Assembly: GCA_947253195.1 (NCBI GenBank) | Contig: CAMXXM010000116.1 | Location: 1 to 5,375 of the forward strand | DNA length: 5,375 bases | Direction of reading: 5' to 3' | Source: an uncultured Porphyromonas sp. | GTDB taxonomy: Bacteria; Bacteroidota; Bacteroidia; Bacteroidales; Porphyromonadaceae | Part shown: positions 1 to 5,159 of the stretch, in pieces | Layout of the letters: each line of letters opens with the position of its first letter | Position numbering within the stretch: position 1 is the first letter of the stretch | Translations under genes and position numbers: made by a program | The notes under the pieces: generated by a model | What the model was told of the DNA's origin: nothing | The model's input: the letters and a program-made list of their open reading frames with translations, nothing else | Databases searched by the model: none

Positions 1-46
1 GACGCTCTTTCTTGGAGAAATCATCCAAGAAAGAGCGTCTCTTTTT
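1..46 (+). terminator. Strong rho-independent terminator at the window edge
   Basis: A perfect 16-bp inverted repeat (1-16 paired with 24-39, 7-nt loop at 17-23) is followed by T, C and five T (40-46). This reads as an intrinsic terminator for a plus-strand gene ending just left of the window. The stem may also stop minus-strand transcription, but the sequence that would hold that T-tract is outside the window. Confidence 0.85.
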
Positions 47-249
47 CCCCTCCCTGTTTTTCAAAGGTCTCCTTCAATGACAAGATAACCGTACTCTTCA
101 ATGGCGCTTCTATCTCACTACTTGTTGTTGACACGGCGAATTTTCTCCCAGTGAGTGAGTCACTCCCATGGGAAGTCATTCATCTCTAAACATCTATGGC
201 GACACCCTTGGCCTCGCACCACTTTGATAAATGACATATGCGGCTCAGA
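47..249. other. Intergenic stretch with no supportable gene
   Basis: I find no convincing gene here. The only readable items are very short ORFs, including a 25-codon minus-strand frame at 160-237 rich in Cys, His and Arg with no visible support. There are also two adjacent small symmetries: 6-bp arms 153-158/160-165 around one base, and the perfect 10-bp palindrome TCCCATGGGA at 164-173. If the prfC tail at 290-346 is the original chromosomal end of prfC, this stretch is the native flank downstream of prfC. Confidence 0.4.
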
Positions 250-291
250 AAGAGCGCACCGCAGTCGGGTAGGCTGCGGCGCGCTCTTTTT
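249..291. terminator. Second copy of the prfC terminator (bidirectional hairpin)
   Basis: Arms 249-264 and 274-289 form a 16-bp stem with a 9-nt loop. The single imperfection is A258 opposite C280, which becomes a G-U wobble in the minus-strand RNA. Five T at 287-291 follow on the plus side, and on the minus side the left arm ends in CTCTTTCTG. It lies directly after the stop codon of the duplicated prfC tail and is homologous to the hairpin at 1684-1716. It probably is or was a prfC terminator and can act in both directions. Confidence 0.75.
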
Positions 292-346
292 AGTACTCGG
301 AGGAGAAGTGGAAGGTGACCTTGGGGAACTCCTGCTGCGACATGCT
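250..346 (-). repeat. Direct repeat, left copy: prfC 3' end plus terminator (putative attL)
   Basis: These 97 bp align without gaps to 1681-1777 at an offset of exactly 1431 bp. Positions 290-346 are identical to 1721-1777 over 57 bp. The hairpin part (253-289) differs at six positions: 269, 270, 272, 273, 280 and 288. Similarity ends abruptly after 346 and fades upstream of about 250. Both copies have the same orientation, as expected for the two attachment junctions of an integrated element. Direct repetition is seen; the attachment-site role is inferred. Confidence 0.8.
290..346 (-). pseudogene. Detached 3' fragment of prfC (last 18 codons and stop)
   Basis: Read on the minus strand, this segment encodes SMSQQEFPKVTFHFSSEY followed by TAA, identical in DNA to the end of the intact prfC at 1721-1777. 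Upstream on the same strand the frame stays open only about 13 more codons, unrelated to RF3, before a TGA, and there is no start codon. It is therefore a displaced tail and not a gene. It most likely marks the original chromosomal end of prfC, cut off when foreign DNA entered and brought a replacement tail. A simple tandem duplication is the alternative. Confidence 0.85.
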
Positions 347-459
347 ATTGGTTGGTTGCCCTTCTGGAGCAGCGATACAGTCTCAAATTCCTTTTGAGGA
401 TTTCGCTACTAAATGCTATCCGAATTCTTTCCTCGTGTGTGCTTGGTCCCTCTTTAAAT

Positions 460-484
460 GACTGGTTTAATCCAGTCTCTTTTT
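460..484 (+). terminator. Orphan intrinsic terminator or attenuator in the leader
   Basis: A perfect 6-bp stem GACTGG (460-465) and CCAGTC (472-477) encloses a 6-nt loop and is followed by TCTTTTT (478-484), the classic plus-strand layout. No plus-strand gene ends just upstream. It could end a small RNA, act as an attenuator for the lipoprotein operon, or be left from a lost gene. Confidence 0.6.
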
Positions 485-489
485 AATCG

Positions 490-564
490 ATGGTTGAGAT
501 ATTTGTATATGTGGCAAATTTTGGTTTGATTTGCGTTGTAATGCTATCGTTATTCCTAACCTGA
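490..564 (+). CDS. Possible 24-residue hydrophobic peptide
   Basis: An ATG at 490 opens a 24-codon frame that ends at TGA 562-564. The peptide begins MVEIFVYVANF and ends CVVMLSLFLT. It is almost entirely hydrophobic with one acidic residue at position 3, so it could be a single membrane-spanning segment. Its size and make-up resemble small membrane peptides, including type I toxin peptides. However, T-rich DNA encodes such peptides by chance, there is no ribosome binding site, and the terminator at 460-484 sits immediately upstream. I list it as a candidate only; no homologue is recognised. Confidence 0.18.
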   Translation: MVEIFVYVANFGLICVVMLSLFLT

Positions 565-604
565 CACGTGATATTTCAGACGAGAGTTGATCGTGTCATA
601 TCAC
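562..604. repeat. Interleaved inverted repeats upstream of the lipoprotein gene
   Basis: TGACACG (562-568) is complementary to CGTGTCA (592-598), and GTGATAT (568-574) to ATATCAC (598-604). The order is A-B-A'-B', so the two hairpins compete with each other. Linkers are too short for both to form as an ordinary RNA pseudoknot, so alternative hairpins or a protein-binding site are more likely. The position just before the ATG at 627 would suit a regulatory role. Confidence 0.4.
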
Positions 605-629
605 TAACTCTAAATCATTATTCGTAATG

Positions 630-636
630 AAAAAAA
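630..636 (+). promoter_or_regulatory. Seven-A tract that decides the reading frame of the lipoprotein
   Basis: The ATG at 627-629 is followed directly by seven A. As written, that ATG gives only an 11-residue peptide ending at TGA 660-662. With eight A (or five), the same ATG would run into the 659-1396 frame. It would then start MKKNSKR, continue CAALLNGILLV and reach the lipobox cysteine in VSSC: a complete lipoprotein signal with basic n-region and hydrophobic core. The tract is thus a candidate phase-variation or slippage site, or a one-base error in the assembly. Confidence 0.6.
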
Positions 637-658
637 CTCAAAAAGATGTGCTGCTCTG

Positions 659-1396
659 TTGAACGGTATTCTACTCGTTAGCTCTTGCAATTCTTCCGCG
701 CCAACGGTCGGTGACAATCCGGTGGAAGAGCAGCCCGTTACTATGGAGTGCTATGCTGAGGCGTATGCTTCTCTTGTCTCCAACCTGATGACATCTCTGC
801 AGAGTAATCAGGGCGCAATCTCAACTTTCGAAGACATTGATAAGATATCGGTCTCTGTTTACACTGAACTGCCTCAAATTGAGCGGTACAACCTGGAGCG
901 TTTTGAGCTTACTGGATCATCGTTACTTCGTTCGTATGAGGACATTGAGTCATTAGCCGATGACAACAAACTCTGCGAGGTACTTGAAGAAGCTTTATTA
1001 ATGACAGAACCCCACTTGTATAGTTTGGATAGTGAAGAACTATATGGGGCTGAGAACTTATTTAGGTTAAGCGAGTCTTATCAAGCTTTATCAAAGGATC
1101 AACAGAGAGTTGTTGAAACGATTTTTCTCCTACTGGATGAAGTTAGACTGCCTGTGGTTTTGGCTCTTGAGGGATCTGGCTCGTCTGCTGATTTGCGTTC
1201 TTCCCCTGGAGATCGTATGATAATGAGTGAGTCGGTCAAAAATATGAGCCAGTGTCAGATTAGTGCTGCTGCAAAAATCACAATCAATGCTGCCCTTAGT
1301 GCTCTTTCATTTTTATCCCCTTTCAAGATTTTTAGTGCAACATCGGCTTTAAGAGCTGCACGTGCGACACATGAGTATGTAACATGTAATGGGTAG
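659..1396 (+). CDS. Putative lipoprotein of unknown family, 5' end out of frame
   Basis: I do not recognise this 245-residue protein. From the TTG at 659 it starts MNGILLVSSC; VSSC fits a signal peptidase II lipobox with Cys10 as the lipidated residue. The basic n-region is missing from this start but is encoded just upstream, reachable from the ATG at 627 only if the A-run (630-636) is one base longer, which would give 256 residues. The frame is open back to 614 with no other ATG or GTG. After the cysteine comes a Pro/Ser-rich linker, then an acidic, probably helical middle (about 40-165), and a C-terminal stretch rich in Ala, Ser and Ile (about 201-236). Other cysteines are at 31, 106, 199 and 243. 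There is no clear acidic surface-export signal after Cys10, so a periplasm-facing anchor is plausible. It overlaps the next gene by 8 nt, and GC is well below the neighbouring operon, suggesting transfer. Confidence 0.7.
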   Translation: MNGILLVSSCNSSAPTVGDNPVEEQPVTMECYAEAYASLVSNLMTSLQSNQGAISTFEDIDKISVSVYTELPQIERYNLERFELTGSSLLRSYEDIESLADDNKLCEVLEEALLMTEPHLYSLDSEELYGAENLFRLSESYQALSKDQQRVVETIFLLLDEVRLPVVLALEGSGSSADLRSSPGDRMIMSESVKNMSQCQISAAAKITINAALSALSFLSPFKIFSATSALRAARATHEYVTCNG

Positions 1397-1652
1397 GTTA
1401 GCAATGCTGTCGACTGATAGGCTGTTTAAGTGCTTCAGGTATTTCTTCCTCGGGCTGGCTGTAGTCTATGGGGTTTACTGGATCCTTGCCACTTTCTTCT
1501 TCAGAGACTGGTATATGAGCAAGCCCCTTGATGCGTTGTTTTTCGTGTTCTGTGCCGGCTATTGCCTCCTCCACGAGCGAGCTGATCGGCTGCATAAGAT
1601 AGTCTGGACGAGCCTGATGCTCATTCTCGGGCTCCTTGCACTCCTCTTATAG
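1389..1652 (+). CDS. Small membrane protein with three hydrophobic segments, unknown function
   Basis: This 87-residue protein has three hydrophobic stretches, about residues 17-38, 46-61 and 71-87. The short basic N-terminus (Arg11, Lys14, Arg17) and the charged loop HERADRLHK (62-70) suggest a cytoplasmic-membrane protein. The ATG at 1389 overlaps the upstream stop by 8 nt, so the two genes are probably translated together; an in-frame ATG at 1404 (Met6) is an alternative start. It ends about 30 bp before the prfC terminator hairpin and converges with prfC. I recognise no family. Size, topology and pairing with a secreted-type protein would fit an immunity, anchoring or accessory role, but this is inference only. 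Confidence 0.65.
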   Translation: MGRLAMLSTDRLFKCFRYFFLGLAVVYGVYWILATFFFRDWYMSKPLDALFFVFCAGYCLLHERADRLHKIVWTSLMLILGLLALLL

Positions 1653-1680
1653 CAGTGGTCGCTGCATTTCATTAAGTAAC

Positions 1681-1777
1681 AAAAGCGCACCGCAGTCGGA
1701 GATACTGCGGTGCGCTCTCTTTAGTACTCGGAGGAGAAGTGGAAGGTGACCTTGGGGAACTCCTGCTGCGACATGCT
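1681..1777 (-). repeat. Direct repeat, right copy: prfC 3' end plus terminator (putative attR)
   Basis: This is the partner of 250-346. It includes the true end of the intact prfC (1721-1777, 57 bp identical to the left copy) and the diverged hairpin (1684-1720). If this is an integration junction, the hairpin and part of the tail here came in with the element and restored prfC, while the left copy is the original chromosomal end. Recombination between the copies would delete exactly 1431 bp and leave one intact prfC end. Confidence 0.8.
1684..1716 (-). terminator. Terminator of prfC and its operon
   Basis: A perfect 13-bp GC-rich stem (1684-1696 with 1704-1716, 7-nt loop) begins 4 bp after the prfC stop. 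Read on the minus strand, the hairpin ends in GCGCTTTTGTTACTT, giving a modest T-tract. On the plus strand only CTCTTTAG follows, so it is weaker for the converging 1389-1652 gene, though it may serve both. Confidence 0.8.
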
Positions 1778-3301
1778 GAGCATGTAGGCGGAGTCGGCGA
1801 GGTAGACATCCCGTCCCTGGGTGTCGGTCGCCATATAGGGCGCCTTGCGCCGCTTGAAGTCCTCCAGCACTGCCGGATCATCGCACTCGATCCAGCACGC
1901 CTTGTAGAGGCTGAGCGGCTCCCAGCGACACTTCGCCTGATACTCGTGGAGGAGGCGGTACTCGATCACCTCAAACTGTAGCTGCCCTACTGTGCCGATG
2001 ATCGTGCGACCGTTGTAGGTGCTGGTGAAGAGCTGCGCCACGCCCTCGCCCATGAGTTGGTCGATGCCCTTATGGAGTTGCTTCGTCTTCATCGGGTCGG
2101 CATTCTCGATGTACTTGAAGAGCTCAGGGGAGAAGCTCGGCAGCCCGCGGAAGTGGAGCTTCTCGCCGCACGTCAGGGAGTCCCCGATGCGGAAGTTGCC
2201 GGTGTCGGGCAGTCCGACGATGTCTCCGGCGTAGGCGTCCTCGACGATCTCCTTCCGCTGCGCCATGAAGGCGGTGGGGCTGCTGAAGCGGAAGTCTCGG
2301 TCCAGTCGGACGTGGTGGTAATTGGTATTCCGCCGGAAGACCCCGGAGCAGATCTTGACAAAGGCGATGCTGGAGCGGTGGTTGGGATCCATATTTGCGT
2401 GGATCTTAAAGACAAAGCCGGTGAAATTGGGCTCCTCAGGTCTCACGATCCGCTCCTCAGCCTTGGTGGGTCGGGGTGAGGGGGCGATGCGGACAAAGGT
2501 GTCGAGCATCTCCTTGATGCCGAAGTTATTGAGCGCCGAGCCGAAGAATACCGGTGCCAGCCGGGCAGCGAGGTATTTCTCCTCATCCATCGGTGGGTAG
2601 ACCCCTCCGATCAGCTCGAGGTCGGTCAGCAGGTGCTCCGCCTGCTCCTCGGTGGCATACTTAAGCAGCTCGGGGGAGTGGATGTCCACTTCGACACGGC
2701 TGGAGACGTGACTCTTGTCCTGAGGATTGAAGACCTCGAGGTCGTCCTTGGCGATGTTGTAGACGCCGCGGAAGCGGTCCCCGCAGTCGATCGGCCAGGA
2801 GAGCGGTGTGACGGCGATCTGCAGCTCCTGCTCCAGCTCATCAAGGAGGTCAAAGGGGCTTTGCGCCTCGCGGTCCATCTTATTGACGAAGACGATCACC
2901 GGGGTCTGCCTCAGGCGGCAGACCTGCATCAGCTTCTTCGTCTGCGCCTCCACGCCTCGCGCCCCATCGATCACGATGATGACCGAGTCAACGGCGGTGA
3001 GGGTGCGGAAGGTGTCCTCGGCGAAGTCCTGGTGTCCCGGGGTGTCGAGGATGTTGATCTTGAAGCCCTCGTACTCAAAGCCCATCACCGAGGTGGCGAC
3101 GGAGATGCCGCGCTGCTTCTCGATCTCCATCCAGTCGGAGGTGGCGGAGCGGCGGATCTTATTGCTCTTGACCGCCCCGGCGACGTGGATCGCCCCTCCG
3201 AAGAGGAGGAGCTTCTCGGTGAGGGTGGTCTTACCGGCATCGGGGTGAGCGATGACGGCAAAGGTGCGTCGGCGGGCTATCTCTTCTGTAAAGTCTTTCA
3301 T
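1721..3301 (-). CDS. prfC: Peptide chain release factor 3 (RF3)
   Basis: RF3 is the cytoplasmic translational GTPase that removes RF1 or RF2 from the ribosome after peptide release. All GTPase motifs are visible: G1 AHPDAGKT (18-25), G2 region EKQRGISVATS (61-71), G3 DTPGH (86-90), G4 NKMD (140-143) and G5 GSALNNFG (254-261). An elongation-factor-like domain 2 and the RF3 C-terminal domain follow. The length of 526 residues matches the usual RF3 length. The ATG directly abuts the TAA of the upstream rmlD-like gene with no spacer, which suggests translational coupling. The gene appears intact. Its last 18 codons, stop and terminator are repeated at 250-346, so the very end may have been supplied by an integrated element without changing the protein. 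Confidence 0.97.
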   Translation of the reverse strand: MKDFTEEIARRRTFAVIAHPDAGKTTLTEKLLLFGGAIHVAGAVKSNKIRRSATSDWMEIEKQRGISVATSVMGFEYEGFKINILDTPGHQDFAEDTFRTLTAVDSVIIVIDGARGVEAQTKKLMQVCRLRQTPVIVFVNKMDREAQSPFDLLDELEQELQIAVTPLSWPIDCGDRFRGVYNIAKDDLEVFNPQDKSHVSSRVEVDIHSPELLKYATEEQAEHLLTDLELIGGVYPPMDEEKYLAARLAPVFFGSALNNFGIKEMLDTFVRIAPSPRPTKAEERIVRPEEPNFTGFVFKIHANMDPNHRSSIAFVKICSGVFRRNTNYHHVRLDRDFRFSSPTAFMAQRKEIVEDAYAGDIVGLPDTGNFRIGDSLTCGEKLHFRGLPSFSPELFKYIENADPMKTKQLHKGIDQLMGEGVAQLFTSTYNGRTIIGTVGQLQFEVIEYRLLHEYQAKCRWEPLSLYKACWIECDDPAVLEDFKRRKAPYMATDTQGRDVYLADSAYMLSMSQQEFPKVTFHFSSEY

Positions 3302-4222
3302 TTATCGCTGTGTGTCGCGGTCGATGACCTCCTCAAGCGCCTCTTCCCAGGGACGGAGCAGGTCAGGGTAATACTTCTGGATCTTCTCGGTGGAGAGGGC
3401 GCTGTAGTGCGGTCTCGAGGCAGGTAGTGCGAGGTCGGCCTGGGTGATGGGGCTGATCGGGTAGTCCTCCCGGCCGGTGAGGAGCCGGGCGATGGTCGCC
3501 GCGAAGTGGTACCGCGAGGTTTCGCCCAAGTCTGCCACGTGGTACAGCCCGTAGGGTAGGGGATCGGGAGCCTCGGAGTCGGTGAGTCCGTCCAGCAGTC
3601 GTCCGATCACGCGGGTGAGAGTCAGCGTCGAGGTGGGAGACCCTACCTCATCGGTGACGCAGCGGATCGGCTCTCTCGCCTCCACCCTTGCCCTGATGGA
3701 GCGGTAAAAGCTCCGCCCCCACGATGCCGGGCCGTAGAGCCAGGCGGTGCGGAGGATGTAGCTCTCAGGATGGTTGGCGATGAGGAAGTGGTCAGCGTCA
3801 GCCTTCGACTTCCCATACCTATTGATGGGGTCTGCCACATCCTCCTCTACATAAGGCATCGTGGACTCCGCATTGCCCCCAAAGACGTAGTCCGTGCTGA
3901 TCTGCACGATCGGGAGGTGCGGTCTCATCTCGTGGAGCTGCATCAGGCAGAGGGTATTGGTCTCGAAGAGCTCGTCCTCGGAGAGCGTCTCCGCCCCGTC
4001 CACAGCGGTGTATGCGGCGCAGTTGATCACCACATCCGGCTCCCTCTCGCGGAGGAAGCGGGACAGCTGACCATATGCGGTCAGGTCCACTTCCGCCCTC
4101 GTCGTCAGCACCCGGTCGTAGTGAGCCGACTCGGGGAGCAGATGACGGAGTGCCGTGCCCAGCTGCCCGGAGGCACCTGTGATCCATACGAGCGGGCGCT
4201 CGCTCCCCATAGGCTCACTCAT
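3302..4222 (-). CDS. rfbD: dTDP-4-dehydrorhamnose reductase-like NAD(P)-dependent sugar reductase
   Basis: This 306-residue protein belongs to the RmlD branch of the extended short-chain dehydrogenase family, which reduces dTDP-4-keto-rhamnose to dTDP-L-rhamnose for surface polysaccharides. It shows the Rossmann dinucleotide loop GASGQLG (16-22), NCAAYTAVD (67-75), STDYVF (109-114) with the catalytic-type Thr/Ser region, and the active-site pair Tyr136/Lys140 in YGKSK. The length of about 300 is normal for the family. The ATG overlaps the TGA of the upstream DUF4924 gene as ATGA, supporting this start; Met5 is an alternative. No other rhamnose pathway gene (rmlA, B or C) is in the window, so the exact substrate is inferred from family likeness. 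The gene sits in a translation-related operon and not in a polysaccharide cluster. Confidence 0.88.
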   Translation of the reverse strand: MSEPMGSERPLVWITGASGQLGTALRHLLPESAHYDRVLTTRAEVDLTAYGQLSRFLREREPDVVINCAAYTAVDGAETLSEDELFETNTLCLMQLHEMRPHLPIVQISTDYVFGGNAESTMPYVEEDVADPINRYGKSKADADHFLIANHPESYILRTAWLYGPASWGRSFYRSIRARVEAREPIRCVTDEVGSPTSTLTLTRVIGRLLDGLTDSEAPDPLPYGLYHVADLGETSRYHFAATIARLLTGREDYPISPITQADLALPASRPHYSALSTEKIQKYYPDLLRPWEEALEEVIDRDTQR

Positions 4223-4752
4223 GACTCCTCCTCGCTCGTGTGAAATCGGTCAGCCAGTAGGGCGAGGAACGTGCTCAGCTGTCTCATCCCTCGGAGGGTC
4301 TCCTCCGACACCTCGCGCCCCTGCTCCCGCAGCTGCACGTAGCCGTAGAGACCGATCAGTGCGGTCTCCACCTCACCATGACTCCCTCCGGCGCCCTTGT
4401 CGCGGAGCTGGACGATGGCGGGGAGTGCGGCGTAGTAGAGCGTGGCGAAGAGGGTCTCAGACTTATCCTTCAGCAGCTCTGAGGAGAGCGCCTCGAGCCG
4501 GCCGATCAGCTCGGTGAGGGAGCTCAGGTGCCCCTGCTCGAGGATCCCCTCCTCCCGCATCTGCCGGGCGAGGGAGAGGTACCACACCTCCACCTCCTGA
4601 CGCTGCTCCTCAGAGCAGTTGTAGCCTCGCTCTATGTAGCGATGGATCTCCGCTGGGTCGAAGTGCAGTGCCCGGAGGATATCCTCCACCTGCCACATGT
4701 AGAGCAGGTACTCGGCAATGTTCTCGTGCCTCTTCTGCTTAGCGACAAACAT
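4219..4752 (-). CDS. DUF4924 family protein, function unknown
   Basis: This 177-residue soluble, helical protein carries near its N-terminus the segment NIAEYLLYMWQVEDILRA (11-28), which I recognise as characteristic of the DUF4924 family of Bacteroidetes. There is no signal peptide or membrane segment, so it is probably cytoplasmic. The C-terminal half contains charged amphipathic helices (LLADRFHT near the end). The start follows the HIT gene stop by 3 nt and its stop overlaps the rmlD-like start, so it is in the middle of a tightly packed operon. Family function is unknown to me; from context it is co-expressed with GreA and RF3, which proves no shared role. Confidence 0.82.
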   Translation of the reverse strand: MFVAKQKRHENIAEYLLYMWQVEDILRALHFDPAEIHRYIERGYNCSEEQRQEVEVWYLSLARQMREEGILEQGHLSSLTELIGRLEALSSELLKDKSETLFATLYYAALPAIVQLRDKGAGGSHGEVETALIGLYGYVQLREQGREVSEETLRGMRQLSTFLALLADRFHTSEEES

Positions 4753-4755
4753 CCC

Positions 4756-5145
4756 TCAGAGTCTCTCGCGGATCCGCCGTGCCACCTCCTCCAGCTCCTC
4801 GTCTGTCATGGAGACATGCTCACCGTGGAAGTCGGCATCACTCTCGCGATTGATCGGGATCAGGTGCAGGTGGGCGTGATTGACCTCCAGTCCGAGGACG
4901 ACGGCAGCCACCTTGCGACAGCCGCTCATCTCCCGGATGGCGGCGGAGATCCTCTTGGCGAAGTTCATCAGGCTCGCCAGCTCCTCATCGGTGAGGTCAA
5001 AGAAATAGTCCACCTCACGCTTCGGCACCACGAGTGTATGACCCGGGCGAAGGGGGTTGATGTCGAGGAAGGCATAGTTGTGCTCATCCTCGGCGATCTT
5101 GTGGCTGGGGATCTCTCCCCGGATGATTTTGCTAAAGATGGTCAT
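4756..5145 (-). CDS. HIT family nucleotide-binding protein
   Basis: The 129-residue protein is a histidine triad protein, a family of small cytoplasmic nucleotide hydrolases and transferases acting on substrates such as AMP-lysine, AMP-NH2 and dinucleoside polyphosphates. The triad motif is HAHLHLI with His90, His92 (expected nucleophile) and His94. The N-terminal IFSKIIRGEIPS and the PLRPGHTLVVPK segment (31-42) are typical of the HinT-like branch; the cysteine often found in the first motif is Ser5 here. Length is normal. It lies 14 nt after greA and 3 nt before the DUF4924 gene on the same strand, so it is probably part of one transcript. Confidence 0.93.
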   Translation of the reverse strand: MTIFSKIIRGEIPSHKIAEDEHNYAFLDINPLRPGHTLVVPKREVDYFFDLTDEELASLMNFAKRISAAIREMSGCRKVAAVVLGLEVNHAHLHLIPINRESDADFHGEHVSMTDEELEEVARRIRERL

Positions 5146-5159
5146 GGCGTAGGGTAGAC

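Larger units (their letters stand above)
347..626. other. AT-rich leader region of the insert
   Basis: This 280-bp stretch lies between the left repeat and the lipoprotein gene. It holds a small inverted repeat (382-387/393-398), an orphan terminator hairpin, a 24-codon hydrophobic mini-ORF and interleaved inverted repeats, the last three listed separately. The 9-bp word AATGCTATC occurs at 412-420 and 540-548. I looked for the Bacteroidetes promoter consensus (TAnnTTTG at -7 with TTG near -33) and found only weak partial matches such as TATCGTTA at 544-551, so I do not call a promoter. Confidence 0.4.
290..1720. mobile_element. Putative 1.43-kb integrated element at the 3' end of prfC
   Basis: The 1431-bp unit is delimited by direct repeats of the prfC tail. 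Its interior is clearly lower in GC than the operon beside it (46 of 120 bases at 961-1080 against 41 of 60 at 2161-2220). It carries a putative lipoprotein gene, a small membrane protein gene and an AT-rich leader. Integrating elements commonly use the 3' end of a conserved gene and carry a copy that restores it; prfC itself is a known target (its 5' end) for SXT/R391 elements in Gammaproteobacteria. No integrase, transposase or terminal inverted repeat is visible, so it would be a remnant or mobilised in trans. The exact crossover is somewhere in 290-346/1721-1777. Confidence 0.5.

Noticed and set aside
160..237. 25-codon minus-strand frame rich in Cys, His and Arg
   Set aside because: Too short, no start context or homology I recognise, and expected by chance.
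155..397. Plus-strand ORF of 80 codons
   Set aside because: It runs through the antisense of the prfC tail and its terminator, has no recognisable domain, and is best explained by chance reading of the duplicated tail.
562..604. Interleaved repeats as an H-type RNA pseudoknot
   Set aside because: The arms abut with no linker, so both 7-bp stems could not be spanned at once; alternative hairpins or a DNA site are more plausible.
1398..1595. Minus-strand ORF of 65 codons inside the small membrane protein gene
   Set aside because: The plus-strand frame has coherent membrane segments and an overlapping start with the upstream gene; the antisense frame has no supporting feature.
1..1720. CRISPR array, tRNA, rRNA or IS element
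   Set aside because: There are no regularly spaced repeats, no cloverleaf or rRNA-like sequence, and no transposase or matching terminal inverted repeats.
2633..3427. Long plus-strand ORF (264 codons) opposite prfC
   Set aside because: It is antisense to the strongly supported prfC GTPase domain and is compositionally biased as expected for a shadow of GC-rich coding DNA.
4528..5157. Plus-strand ORF of 209 codons
   Set aside because: It lies antisense across the DUF4924 and HIT genes, both with family motifs on the other strand.
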